A stretch of DNA of 64,000 bases from Hoeflea algicola. GTDB taxonomy: Bacteria; Pseudomonadota; Alphaproteobacteria; Rhizobiales; Rhizobiaceae. Each line of letters opens with the position of its first letter. The first letter of the stretch is position 1. Where the stretch lies: positions 2,774,501 to 2,838,500 of the forward strand of contig NZ_JAOVZR010000001.1 of the NCBI RefSeq assembly GCF_026619415.1, given 5' to 3'. Below, piece after piece: positions 27,215 to 36,260 of the stretch. A program made the position numbers and the translations under genes. Below the pieces are notes generated by a model. It saw nothing but the letters and a program-made list of their open reading frames with translations. It was not told where the DNA came from and made no database searches.

Positions 27215-28212
27215 GCCAGCACCTCCCGCGTCGGAGTGCCATCGACAGGAACGCCGTTTGCAAGCGGGTGATTGCACAAGGCGAGCCCCATCTCCTGTCC
27301 CTGCCGCACCGCGCCGGCGCGGCAACTGTCGGTGGCAAACGTACACCGCGGCTCGAACAGGCAACCCGGCGGCCGGTCGAACTGGCCGGGAACCACACCC
27401 GGGATCGAAGGCAGGTGCCCGCGTCCGGTGGCCCGTTCCGGCAGAGCCGACAGCAGTGCCGCAGTATAGGGATGATGCGGATCGGCAAACAGCTCCTCCA
27501 CCTTCTGCTCCTCGACCTTCTGGCCGGCATATTGCACCTGCACCCGGTGCGCCATCTGCGCGACCACGCCCATGTCGTGGGTGATCAGCACCAGCGCCAT
27601 GTCGAACTCGGCGCACAAATCCCGCAGCAGATCGAGGATCTGCGCCTGAATGGTCACATCCAGCGCCGTTGTCGGTTCGTCCGCAATCAGCAGTTTCGGC
27701 CGGCACGAGGCCGCCATGGCGATCATCACCCGCTGGCTCATGCCGCCTGACAATTGGTGCGGAAACGCTGACAGCCGCTGCTCAGGCGAAGGAATACCCA
27801 CCGCCCGCATCAGCTCGATTGCCCGCCCCTTGCGCTCGGCGCGGCCAAGCTCGGTATGGCGCTTGAGCATCTCGCCAATCTGGAAGCCAACCGTGAAGCA
27901 CGGATTGAGGCTCGACATCGGTTCCTGGAAGATCATGGCGATATCGCGGCCGATGATGCTGCGCTTGTCCCGTGCGGACATGGTCAGCAGGTCCTTGCCG
28001 TCAAACCGCATGACATCGGCTGTTACCGATGCGGTGTCGGGCAACAACCCCATCAGCGCCAGCATCGCCACCGATTTCCCGGATCCGGATTCACCGGCGA
28101 TCGACAGGATTTCGCGACCATCGACATTCAAGTCCACCCCGTCCACGGCGCGGAACGGTCCGGACGCAGTGTCGAAGCTCACGGTCAGGTTCTTGATTTC
28201 GAGCAGGGACAT
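27211..28212 (-). CDS. dppD: Peptide ABC transporter ATP-binding protein
   Basis: 333-residue partner ATPase of dppF. Walker A GESGSGKS, Q-loop FQEPMSSLNP, signature LSGGMSQRVMIAMA, Walker B LLIADEPTTALD and the oligo_HPY tail with CLFEPRCTFATDSC. The start ATG shares a base with the dppC stop, and its own stop overlaps the dppF start by four bases: a tightly coupled operon. Confidence 0.93.
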   Translation of the reverse strand: MSLLEIKNLTVSFDTASGPFRAVDGVDLNVDGREILSIAGESGSGKSVAMLALMGLLPDTASVTADVMRFDGKDLLTMSARDKRSIIGRDIAMIFQEPMSSLNPCFTVGFQIGEMLKRHTELGRAERKGRAIELMRAVGIPSPEQRLSAFPHQLSGGMSQRVMIAMAASCRPKLLIADEPTTALDVTIQAQILDLLRDLCAEFDMALVLITHDMGVVAQMAHRVQVQYAGQKVEEQKVEELFADPHHPYTAALLSALPERATGRGHLPSIPGVVPGQFDRPPGCLFEPRCTFATDSCRAGAVRQGQEMGLALCNHPLANGVPVDGTPTREVLA

Positions 28213-29117
28213 CAGCTTTTCTTCAGTTTCGGATCGAGCGCGTCGCGCAGACCGTCGCCCATCAGATTGATCGCCAGCACTGTGACCAGGATCGCGACAC
28301 CGGGGAAGGTAACCACCCACCAGGCCCGCAGGATGAATTCGCGCGCCTCGGCCAGCATCGTGCCCCATTCGGGCGTTGGCGGCTGTGCGCCCATGCCCAG
28401 GAAGCCGAGCGCCGCAGCGTCGAGAATGGCCGACGAAAACGACAGCGTTGCCTGCACGATCAACGGTGCCAGGCAATTGGGAAGGATGGTCAGGAACATC
28501 AGCCGCATCTTGCCGGCGCCCGCCACCCGCGAAGCGATGACATATTCCCGGTCACGCTCCGACATCACCGATGCCCGCGTCAGCCGAACGAAATGCGGCT
28601 GCAGGATCAGCGCGATGGCAATCATCGCGTTAAGCAGGCCCGGGCCCAGAATGGCCACCAGCACCAACGCCAGCAGCAGCGACGGGAACGCCAGGATCAC
28701 ATCCATGATGCGCATGATCACGGTGTCGACCCAGCCACGGAAATAACCGGCGATAAGACCGATCATCACGCCACTGGAAACCGAAAGCACCACCACGAAC
28801 AGACCGATGAACAACGAAAACCGCGATCCGTACATCAGCCGCGATAGAATATCACGGCCCACGGCATCGGTTCCCAGCAGGTAGCTCATGTTACCCCCCT
28901 CCTGCCAGAATGGCGGCAGCAGGAAGGCTTCGCGGTTCTGCACGCTCGGCGAATGCGGCGCGATAAGAGGGGCAAAAATCGCGACAAAAACGATGATGGA
29001 GAACACCACCAGACCAAGCACGGCACCGTGGTTCTGGCTGAAATAATACCAGAACTCGGAAAACCGGCCGCGGCGCAGCGGCGTCTGGTCAGGAGAAGCA
29101 ACTGTTGTGTCAGTCAT
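28212..29117 (-). CDS. dppC: Peptide ABC transporter permease
   Basis: 301-residue inner-membrane permease with about six helices, an N-terminal OppC-type segment (FWYYFSQNHGAVLGLVVF) and the EAA loop coupling to the ATPases (AASRVAGAGKMRLMF). LLGTDAVGRDILSRL is a family signature. Nine bases separate it from the restored end of dppB. Confidence 0.93.
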   Translation of the reverse strand: MTDTTVASPDQTPLRRGRFSEFWYYFSQNHGAVLGLVVFSIIVFVAIFAPLIAPHSPSVQNREAFLLPPFWQEGGNMSYLLGTDAVGRDILSRLMYGSRFSLFIGLFVVVLSVSSGVMIGLIAGYFRGWVDTVIMRIMDVILAFPSLLLALVLVAILGPGLLNAMIAIALILQPHFVRLTRASVMSERDREYVIASRVAGAGKMRLMFLTILPNCLAPLIVQATLSFSSAILDAAALGFLGMGAQPPTPEWGTMLAEAREFILRAWWVVTFPGVAILVTVLAINLMGDGLRDALDPKLKKS

Positions 29118-29126
29118 GGCCCACCC

Positions 29127-30132
29127 TCAATGTCTGATGCGTGGATTGATCAGCCCATACAGCAAATCAACAATGAGATTGACGATCATGATGACGCCGG
29201 CGATCAACAGCAGGCCGCCCTGCACCACCGAATAATCGCGCTTGAACACCGAGATCGACCATCCACTTGCCGATGCCCGGCCAGGAAAAGATCGTTTCGG
29301 TGAGAATGGCGCCGGCAAGCAGAACGCCGACCTGAAGACCGATCGTGGTGATCACCGGGATCAGCGCATTGCGCAGCGCATGCACCCCGATCACCCGCCG
29401 TGGCGGCAGCCCCTTGGCGCGGGCGGTGCGGACATAATCCTCGCCCAGAACCTCCAGCATTGCCGAACGCGTCTGCCGTGCAATCACCGCCAGCGGAATC
29501 GTTGCCAGCACGATGGTCGGCAGCACAAGGTGGCTCAGCGCCGATTTGAAGGCGCCGGACTGGCCCGACAGCAGGCTGTCGATCAGCATGAAGCCGGTCA
29601 CCTGCGGAAAGAAATAGATCAGCGAGATCCGCCCCGACACCGGGGTCCATTGCAAAATGCCTGAAAACAGGATGATCAGCAAAAGTCCCCACCAGAAAAT
29701 CGGCATCGAATAACCAACCAGCGCGGTGCCCATCAGGCCCTGATCGAGCCACGAGCCGCGCTTCACGGCAGCAACCACACCGGCGGGAATGCCAATCAGC
29801 GTCGCCAGGATGATCGCGCACAGCGCCAGTTCAATGGTCGCCGGGAAAAGCGTCAGGAATTCATCAAGCACCGGTCGCTTGGTGACGATCGAGGTGCCGA
29901 AATCGCCCTGCAAAATATCGACGAGATAATTGTAGTACTGGACCGGGATCGACTTGTCGAAACCGAGCATTGCCTGCAGTTCCGCATAGCGCGCGGGGTC
30001 AACGCCGCGCTCGCCAGCAAGCAGCATGATCGGGTCGCCCGGCAGCAACCGGATGAAGGCGAAGGCCACGATCGAAACCCCGATGAAGGTCGGGATCAGC
30101 AGGCCCACACGTGTAAGGAAAAAACGCAGCAT
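29127..30132 (-). pseudogene. dppB: Peptide ABC transporter permease, frameshifted near its 3' end
   Basis: The frame from ATG 30132 encodes a normal DppB (LLPGDPIMLLAGERG, EAA loop YVRTARAKGLPPRRV, LTETIFSWPGIGKWMVD) and then goes out of phase, ending at 29167. The missing C-terminus (SVFKRDYSVVQGGLLLIAG through LINPRIRH) is intact in another frame ending at 29127. An extra C in GTC GAT C TCG GTG (plus-strand G at about 29253) explains it; removing it gives the family sequence WMVDSVFKRDY and about 334 residues. As sequenced, the last helix and coupling segment are lost. Real mutation and base-call error cannot be separated here. Confidence 0.88.
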
Positions 30133-30145
30133 ATGATCAATAGCA

Positions 30146-30172
30146 ACGGGGGCGTCTGAACAACGCCCCCGT
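30146..30172 (-). terminator. Strong hairpin between dppA and dppB
   Basis: Ten-base-pair perfect stem ACGGGGGCGT/ACGCCCCCGT with a seven-base loop, 14 bases after the dppA stop and before dppB. There is no U-run after it. In peptide ABC operons such a hairpin commonly stabilises the dppA message or causes partial termination, so that binding protein exceeds permease; that role is inferred. Confidence 0.55.
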
Positions 30173-30186
30173 CTTTCCCTTTGAGG

Positions 30187-31782
30187 TTATTCGGCGATAT
30201 CGACGCCGGTAAACCAATGGCCACCGAGAGGATCCATCACGTAGCCGCTAACCTTCTTGCTCATCGGCATGAAGACCACGGAATGAGCGATGGTGGCCCA
30301 CGGCGCTTCACGCTTGAAGACAACCTGTGCTTCTTCATAGAGCTTGGTCCGTTCGGCCTTGTCGGAAACGGTCTTGGCCTTCTGGATCAACGCTTCGAAC
30401 TCGTCGTTGCACCATTGTGCACGGTTCGAACCGCCAACACCGTCACAACCAAGCAGCACAGCCAGGAAGTTGTCCGGATCGCCATTGTCGCCGGTCCAGC
30501 CGAGCAGCACTGCGCCGTCACGGTCCTTGGCCTTCGACTTGTCGAGATACTCGCCCCATTCATAGGAGACGATTTCCACATTGACGCCGATCTTCGAGAA
30601 GTCTTCCTGCATCACCTCTGCCATACGACGGGCATTCGGGTTGTAGGGACGCTGTACCGGCATCGCCCAGATCTTCATCGACAGATCCTTCACGCCCTCT
30701 GCCTCAAGCATTGCCTTGGCGGCTTCGGGGTCAAAGGCGTCGTCTTCAATGGCCTTGTTGTAGGACCACATGGTCGGCGGGATCGGGTTCTTGGCGGCCT
30801 GGCCGGAGCCCTGGAACACGGCGTCCAGAATGGCCTGCTTGTTGATCGCCATGTTGAGCGCCTTGCGGACCTTGGCGTTATCGAACGGCGGCACAAGCGC
30901 GTTATAGGCCAGGTAGCCAACATTCAGGCCTTCCTGTTCCATCACCTCAAGATCTGCATTGGCCTTGAGCGCATCCAGATCGGCAGGGTTCGGGTAAGGT
31001 GCCACGTGGCACTCACCAGCCATCAGCTTCTGCTGGCGCACGGATGCGTCGGTGGTGATGGCAAATACCAGATCGTCGATCTTCTCCTTGCCGGCCCAGT
31101 AGTCCGGATGTGCCTTGAAGCGGATCACGGCGTCGGGCTGATAGGCCACGAACTGGAACGGACCGGTGCCGATCGGCTTCTGGTTGAGGTCAGAGGCCTT
31201 GCCTTCAGCTTCGAGCTTGTCGGCATATTCCTTCGACATGATCGACGCGAAATCCATCGCCATGTTGGCGATAAACGGTGCTTCCGGGCGATTGAGTACG
31301 AACTTGACCGTCATGTCGTCAACCTTGTCGATCGACTTCAGCAGGTCCGGCATCGACATGCCGTTGAAATATTCCCAGCTCGCGCCTTCGACATACTTGT
31401 TGAAGGGATTGTCTTCCTTGAGCTGGCGCTCGAACGAGAAGATCACGTCGTCTGCATTGAGATCTCGCGTCGGTGTGAAGAAATCGCTTGTGTGAAACTT
31501 CACACCGGGGCGAAGCTTGAAGGTGTATTCAAGGCCATCCTCGGAGACTTCATAGCTCTCGGCCAGGCCGGGCTTGGTCTCGGTGGTGCCGATGTTGAAT
31601 TCGACCAGACGGTTGTAGATGTTTTTCGACGAGGCGTCGAAGGTGGTGCCTGATGTGTAGAGCGCGGGGTCGAAGCCTTCCGGCGATCCTTCCGAGCAAT
31701 AAACCAGCGTCTTGGCCTGAGCGGTCGAGACCAGCATGGTCGCAAGAACCGTCGTGGCCAGAAGTGAGCTTATTCTTTTCAT
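30187..31782 (-). CDS. dppA: Peptide ABC transporter substrate-binding protein
   Basis: 531-residue periplasmic binding protein of the SBP family 5. Signal peptide about residues 1-23 (LLATTVLATMLVSTAQAK), then TLVYCSEGSPEGFDPALYTSG, the start of the mature DppA fold, and YDPNKAKALL-like FDPEAAKAMLEAEG, plus GWTGDNGDPDNFLAVLLGC, which is typical of dipeptide/heme-binding DppA. AGGGGA lies ahead of the ATG. First gene of dppABCDF, whose leader carries a direct repeat. Confidence 0.95.
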   Translation of the reverse strand: MKRISSLLATTVLATMLVSTAQAKTLVYCSEGSPEGFDPALYTSGTTFDASSKNIYNRLVEFNIGTTETKPGLAESYEVSEDGLEYTFKLRPGVKFHTSDFFTPTRDLNADDVIFSFERQLKEDNPFNKYVEGASWEYFNGMSMPDLLKSIDKVDDMTVKFVLNRPEAPFIANMAMDFASIMSKEYADKLEAEGKASDLNQKPIGTGPFQFVAYQPDAVIRFKAHPDYWAGKEKIDDLVFAITTDASVRQQKLMAGECHVAPYPNPADLDALKANADLEVMEQEGLNVGYLAYNALVPPFDNAKVRKALNMAINKQAILDAVFQGSGQAAKNPIPPTMWSYNKAIEDDAFDPEAAKAMLEAEGVKDLSMKIWAMPVQRPYNPNARRMAEVMQEDFSKIGVNVEIVSYEWGEYLDKSKAKDRDGAVLLGWTGDNGDPDNFLAVLLGCDGVGGSNRAQWCNDEFEALIQKAKTVSDKAERTKLYEEAQVVFKREAPWATIAHSVVFMPMSKKVSGYVMDPLGGHWFTGVDIAE

Positions 31783-31820
31783 GGCGCATCCCCTATGGTT
31801 GTACGCATTGTTTTTGTGTT

Positions 31821-31920
31821 TTCACCGGGGACCGAGTAACCAAGCCCCCCAGCTTGGACGCGATCAAACGCCAAACGTCATTTCAATGCAAGCTCGTTTC
31901 CTTTCGTATTCACCGGGACC
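31821..31920 (-). promoter_or_regulatory. dppA upstream region with direct repeat and small hairpin
   Basis: Two near-identical elements, TTCACCGGGGACC (31821-31833) and TTCACCGGGACC (31909-31920), stand 88 bases apart on the plus strand within the dppA 5' region. Between them CCAAGC-CCCCCA-GCTTGG (31840-31857) can form a six-pair hairpin. These could be regulator sites or leader elements; no clear -35/-10 pair was found. Confidence 0.3.
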
Positions 31921-31937
31921 CGCGCAATTTCTTGAAA

Positions 31938-31966
31938 TGTAAAGGGCGGATCGCGATGATCCGCCC
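31938..31966 (-). terminator. Terminator after coxM
   Basis: Nine-pair stem GGGCGGATC/GATCCGCCC (31966-31944 on the minus strand) with a five-base loop, followed by TTTACATTT. It lies 48 bases after the coxM stop and separates the cox and dpp operons. Confidence 0.65.
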
Positions 31967-32014
31967 TCAATAATAGTTAATTCGGGCTCAAACCGAAAAC
32001 GCTTCGAAACAGCC

Positions 32015-32815
32015 TTATCCGGCCGCAGCCACCGCCCGCTTGGCCATTACCTTGACCAGGCTGGCGCGATACACCGACGAGGCATGCATGTCTGACATCA
32101 AATCAGAATCATCGACCTCGACACCATCAAGCGCCGCAGCAGAGAAATCTGACGTCAGCGCCTGTTCCATGCCCGCATGGCGGAATACGCCATCCGAGCC
32201 TGCGCCGGTGACAGCCACCCGCACCGACCCGTCACCCGCCTTGGCCACGAACACGCCGGCCATGGCGTAACGTGACGCCGGATTGGGGAACTTCGAATAA
32301 CCGCTCTTGGCAGGTGCGGTGATTTCCACAGCAACGATAAGTTCGCCCTCGTCAAGCGCCGTGTCGAACATACCGGTGAAAAAATCACCGGCCGTCAGTG
32401 AGCGCTTACTGGTGACGATGGTGGCATTGAGCGCCAGCAGACCCGCCGGATAATCCGCCGCCGGATCGTTGTTGGCGATCGACCCGCCGATCGTGCCCAT
32501 GTGCCGCACATGCGGGTCGCCGATATGGGCTGCCAGATGCACAAGCGCCGGACAGGCGTTCGCGATCTCTGACGATCCCGCCACTTCGGCATGGGTCGTC
32601 CCCGCACCGATACGGATGGAATTGCCGTTGACCGAAATGCCCTTCATGTCGCTGACATGACGCAGGTCGACCAAGTCCGAAGGCGCGGCCAGCCGTTGCT
32701 TCATCGTCGGAAGCAGAGTTTGCCCGCCCGACAGATACTTGGCTTCGTCCGAGCCCGAGACCAGTTTGACGGCTTCCTCCACCGAGGAGGCGCGGTGATA
32801 ATTGGTTGCATACAT
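32015..32815 (-). CDS. coxM: Molybdenum hydroxylase FAD subunit (CoxM-like)
   Basis: 266-residue flavoprotein subunit of a CO-dehydrogenase/xanthine-oxidase-type enzyme; it carries electrons from the Fe-S subunit to the acceptor. FAD-binding motifs are SGGQTLLPTMKQRL near residue 30 and GTIGGSIANNDPAADYP near residue 105. It is the third gene in the order S-L-M, which is characteristic of form II enzymes (form I is M-S-L). Ends 48 bases before a terminator. Confidence 0.9.
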   Translation of the reverse strand: MYATNYHRASSVEEAVKLVSGSDEAKYLSGGQTLLPTMKQRLAAPSDLVDLRHVSDMKGISVNGNSIRIGAGTTHAEVAGSSEIANACPALVHLAAHIGDPHVRHMGTIGGSIANNDPAADYPAGLLALNATIVTSKRSLTAGDFFTGMFDTALDEGELIVAVEITAPAKSGYSKFPNPASRYAMAGVFVAKAGDGSVRVAVTGAGSDGVFRHAGMEQALTSDFSAAALDGVEVDDSDLMSDMHASSVYRASLVKVMAKRAVAAAG

Positions 32816-32833
32816 GATGTCTGCCTCCCTTTC

Positions 32834-35182
32834 CTACTGTGCCGACCGCAGCGCCGCCCAGACCCGTTCGGGGGTCGCAGGCATTGCCAGGTCATTGTTG
32901 CCGATTGCATCGGTGATGGCGTTGATGACTGCCGGTGGCGAACCGATCGCTCCGGCTTCTCCACAGCCCTTGAGACCAAGCGGATTGGACGGGCTTGGCG
33001 TTGCCGTGGTCGAGACCTTGTAAAATGGCAGGTCGTCTGCGCGGGGCATGGTGTAATCCATGTAGCTCGCCGTCAGCAATTGACCGGTCTCGGGATCGTA
33101 ATGCGCGGCTTCCAGCAGCGCCTGGCCAATGCCTTGCGCGACCCCGCCATGCACCTGGCCTTCGACGATCATCGGGTTGATGATATTGCCGAAATCATCA
33201 GCCGCCACGAACTGCACAATCTCAGTCTTGCCCGTCTCCGGATCGACTTCGACTTCGCAGATGTAGCAGCCGGCCGGGAAGGTGAAGTTGGCCGGGTCAT
33301 AGAACGCGCCCTCCTTCAGACCCGGCTCCATTCCGCCCGGCAGATTGTGCGCGGTATAGGCCGCCAGCGCCATCTGGAACCACGGCACGCTCTTGTCGGT
33401 GCCGGCGACCTTGAGTTCACCGTTCTCGATGACGATGTCGCTTTCGTCCGCTTCCATCAGATGAGCGGCGATTTTCTTGGCCTTGGCCTCGACCTTGTCA
33501 AGCGCCTTGACCACCGCCGACATGCCGACAGCACCCGAACGCGAGCCGTAGGTGCCCATGCCCATCTGTACCTTGTCGGTATCGCCGTGAACCACCGAAA
33601 CACTGTCGATGCCGACGCCGAAGCGCTCGGCGACCAGTTGCGAGAACGTCGTCTCGTGGCCTTGCCCGTGGCTGTGCGAACCGGTCAGAACTTCAACCGT
33701 GCCCACTGCATTGACCCGCACTTCAGCAGATTCCCAAAGGCCGACGCCGGCCCCGAGCGACCCCACCGCAGCCGACGGCGCGATGCCGCAGGCTTCGATA
33801 TAGCAGCTCATGCCGATGCCGCGTTTCTTGCCGCGCCCCTCGGCTTCCGCCCTGCGCGCGGCGAAGCCGTCATAGTCAACCGCCTTCATCGCCGCGTCGA
33901 GCGAGGCATCGAAGTCGCCGGCGTCATAATTCATGATCACCGGGGTCTGGTATGGAAACTCGCGGACAAAGTTCTTGCGCCGCAACTCAGCGGGCGTAAC
34001 ACCCAACTCTCGAGCTGCGGTTTCCATCACCCGCTCGACCAGGAAACAGGCCTCGGGTCGCCCGGCGCCGCGATAGGCGTCGACCGGCACGGTGTTGGTG
34101 TAGACTGTGCGCACATTGGCGTGGATCGCCGGGATCGCATACTGGCCCGACAACAACGTCGCGTAGAGATAGGTCGGAACCGAGCTCGAAAACAACGACA
34201 TATAGGCGCCCAGATTGGCAATCGTATCGACCTTGAACCCGGTCACCTTGTTGTCGGCGTCAAACGCCATCTTGATGGTCGAGACATGGTCGCGGCCATG
34301 GGCGTCGGTTAAAAAGGCTTCCGTCCGGTCGCAATTCCACTTGACCGGAACACCGGTGCGCTTGGAGGCCCACAGGCAGACGATCTCCTCGGGATAGATA
34401 TAGATCTTCGAGCCGAAGCCACCGCCAACATCGGGCGCGATCACCCGAAGCTTGTTTTCAGGCGCCACATTGTAGAACGCGCTGAGCACCAGCCGCGCCA
34501 CATGCGGGTTCTGCGAAGTGGTCCACAGCGTGTAGTGATCCTCGCCCTCGTCATAGACGCCAAGTGCCGCGCGCGGCTCCATCGGGTTGGGCACCAGACG
34601 GTTGTTGACGATCCTCATCTCGGTGACATGGGCGGCCGAGGCAATCGCCGCATCGGTGGCGGCGCTGTCGCCGATCTCCCAATCGAAAATTAGGTTACCC
34701 TTGGCTTCGGGGTGAAGCTGCGGTGCGCCATCTTTCAAGGCGTCAACAGCAGAAACCACCACTGGCAACGTCTCGTAATCAACGACCACGGCTTCCGCAG
34801 CGTCGCGCGCCTGCGCCTTGGTATCGGCCACCACGATGGCAACCGCGTCGCCGACATAGCGCACCGTATCCCGCGCCAGTGGTCGCCAGGCCCCCATGTT
34901 CATCGGCGAGCCGTCCTTGGAGTGGATCATCCAGCCGCAAATAATGTTGCCAATGCCGTCCTCTGTAAGCTGGGCGCCGTTGAGGATGCCGATGACACCT
35001 GGCATTTTTTCAGCTTCCGAGGTGTCGATGCTCTTGATCTTGGCATGCGCGTGCGGCGACCGCACGAAATGAGCATGCCGCATACCCTGCACCACCATAT
35101 CGTCGGTATAGCGACCCTTGCCTGTAATAAATCTTTTGTCTTCCTTGCGCTCCACGCGGGCGCCAATGCCTTCAATTCCCAT
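32834..35182 (-). CDS. coxL: Molybdenum hydroxylase large subunit, form II CoxL-like
   Basis: 782-residue catalytic subunit that binds molybdopterin cytosine dinucleotide. The active-site loop reads AYRGAGR (residues 369-375), the form II signature; form I true CO dehydrogenases have AYRCSFR with the copper-binding cysteine, which is absent. GGGFGSK (253-259) and the catalytic glutamate in GCGEAGAIG (Glu742) are present. The natural substrate of form II enzymes is uncertain; CO, aldehydes and heterocycles have been proposed. Separated from coxS by 192 bases and followed by coxM after 18. Confidence 0.92.
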   Translation of the reverse strand: MGIEGIGARVERKEDKRFITGKGRYTDDMVVQGMRHAHFVRSPHAHAKIKSIDTSEAEKMPGVIGILNGAQLTEDGIGNIICGWMIHSKDGSPMNMGAWRPLARDTVRYVGDAVAIVVADTKAQARDAAEAVVVDYETLPVVVSAVDALKDGAPQLHPEAKGNLIFDWEIGDSAATDAAIASAAHVTEMRIVNNRLVPNPMEPRAALGVYDEGEDHYTLWTTSQNPHVARLVLSAFYNVAPENKLRVIAPDVGGGFGSKIYIYPEEIVCLWASKRTGVPVKWNCDRTEAFLTDAHGRDHVSTIKMAFDADNKVTGFKVDTIANLGAYMSLFSSSVPTYLYATLLSGQYAIPAIHANVRTVYTNTVPVDAYRGAGRPEACFLVERVMETAARELGVTPAELRRKNFVREFPYQTPVIMNYDAGDFDASLDAAMKAVDYDGFAARRAEAEGRGKKRGIGMSCYIEACGIAPSAAVGSLGAGVGLWESAEVRVNAVGTVEVLTGSHSHGQGHETTFSQLVAERFGVGIDSVSVVHGDTDKVQMGMGTYGSRSGAVGMSAVVKALDKVEAKAKKIAAHLMEADESDIVIENGELKVAGTDKSVPWFQMALAAYTAHNLPGGMEPGLKEGAFYDPANFTFPAGCYICEVEVDPETGKTEIVQFVAADDFGNIINPMIVEGQVHGGVAQGIGQALLEAAHYDPETGQLLTASYMDYTMPRADDLPFYKVSTTATPSPSNPLGLKGCGEAGAIGSPPAVINAITDAIGNNDLAMPATPERVWAALRSAQ

Positions 35183-35374
35183 ATCTCAAACTCCTCCGAT
35201 TGAGTGCAGGCGAAAAAGTCGGGGCCAATCCGGCGTCTCATCACCAATGTCAGGAACCGTAAGGCTGCTGCGCCGTTCTGTCGCGCTTTGCTGCCCTCAT
35301 CGTGTTGTCACGGTTCCCATCTTCCGATGTCACTCCGGGTCACCACCGCAAGCCCTCGCCTGTTACGGCGTTGC

Positions 35375-35866
35375 CTACTCGGCGGCCACTTTCGCGCTGT
35401 CACCCATTTTCGAGGCGGCATCGAGAACGGCTTTGACGATGTTGTGATAACCGGTGCAGCGGCAGATATTGCCTTCAAGCTCGGCGCGAACTGTCTTCTC
35501 GTCGAGCTGGCCTCCATGCCGCTTGATCATATCAACCGTGGACATGATCATTCCCGGTGTGCAGAAGCCGCACTGAAGTCCGTGATTTTCGCGAAATGCC
35601 ACCTGCACCGGGTGCAACTCCCCGCCCGAGGCCAGGCCTTCTATGGTAACCACTTCCGAGCCATTGGCTTGCGCCGCAAGCATGGTGCAGGACTTCACTG
35701 CCTTGCCATCGACATGGACAACGCAAGCACCGCACTGGGATGTGTCGCATCCGACATGGGTTCCCGTCAGGCCGAGATTCTCGCGGATAAACTGGACCAA
35801 CAATGTCCGGTCTTCGCAGTGGCCGGAAACGGATCTTCCGTTCACGGTCATCGATACATTCGCCAT
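35375..35866 (-). CDS. coxS: Molybdenum hydroxylase Fe-S subunit (CoxS-like)
   Basis: 163-residue subunit with two [2Fe-2S] clusters: plant-type ligands in CDTSQCGAC with a later cysteine in VKSCTML, and the C-terminal [10 protein letters not shown] plus [12 protein letters not shown] 35866 has AAGGGAGGAA seven bases upstream; an open frame begins 30 bases earlier without support. First gene of coxSLM and divergent from the TRAP operon. The 192 bases before coxL hold no credible gene. Confidence 0.93.
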   Translation of the reverse strand: MANVSMTVNGRSVSGHCEDRTLLVQFIRENLGLTGTHVGCDTSQCGACVVHVDGKAVKSCTMLAAQANGSEVVTIEGLASGGELHPVQVAFRENHGLQCGFCTPGMIMSTVDMIKRHGGQLDEKTVRAELEGNICRCTGYHNIVKAVLDAASKMGDSAKVAAE

Positions 35867-36100
35867 GAAATTCCTCCCTTGGGGTACAATCCTCAATTAC
35901 CCAAGGCTGCATCATTTTCCTTTTTTCCAAAAGGATCAACCATTAAGATCAGGATTTGCACCCAATCCCTGCCCGCGGCCGGTCACACCCGACCAACCTC
36001 ATGGTCGAACCCCAAATGCCTACAGCCGCCATCCGCAGCCGTTGCATCGATCTGCCGCAGTGGATTCTGACTGGTGACGATCCGGCAAAAAATAAAAATC

Positions 36101-36151
36101 TTGTGACTGCAGGTTATTGCCCCTATAAACTGACCGGGCGGTCGGTCAATT
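36101..36151 (+). promoter_or_regulatory. Promoter with 24-bp operator-like palindrome, upstream of the TRAP operon
   Basis: TTGTGA (36101-36106), 17 bases, TATAAA (36124-36129). Overlapping the -10 and the predicted start is an interrupted palindrome at 36128-36151: AACTGACCG on the left, CGGTCAATT on the right, eight of nine positions symmetric, spacer GGCGGT. The pattern resembles TetR-type operators and would block the promoter when bound. No regulator gene is adjacent. The rest of 35867-36412 holds a short leader reading frame and two small hairpins. Confidence 0.6.
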
Positions 36152-36185
36152 GGATTGCGCGTGCCATCCGGGAGGAGGTTCTGGA

Positions 36186-36260
36186 ATGGCATGCGGTAAA
36201 CCTGATGGCGCCGCATGTGGCAGTTGGTCGTTGTTTTCCGCCTTCCCTGTCGCGTCCTGA
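36186..36260 (+). CDS. 24-codon leader reading frame before dctP
   Basis: ATG at 36186 is preceded by a near-perfect ribosome site GGGAGGAGG (36170-36178) at seven bases. It encodes MACGKPDGAACGSWSLFSAF and four more residues, then stops at 36260. It lies on the same leader RNA as dctP, 150 bases upstream. Downstream come two hairpins, CCCC/GGGG (36355-36369) and CGCGG/CCGCG (36374-36391). It may be a leader peptide, or the start of a gene lost by deletion. Confidence 0.35.
   Translation: MACGKPDGAACGSWSLFSAFPVAS

Noticed and set aside
30181..31653. 490-codon open frame opposite dppA
   Set aside because: Its composition (His/Arg/Val-rich, no domain) is that of the antisense of a high-GC gene; dppA on the other strand is certain.
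32591..34312. 573-codon open frame opposite coxM/coxL
   Set aside because: Antisense shadow; coxL and coxM motifs are unambiguous.
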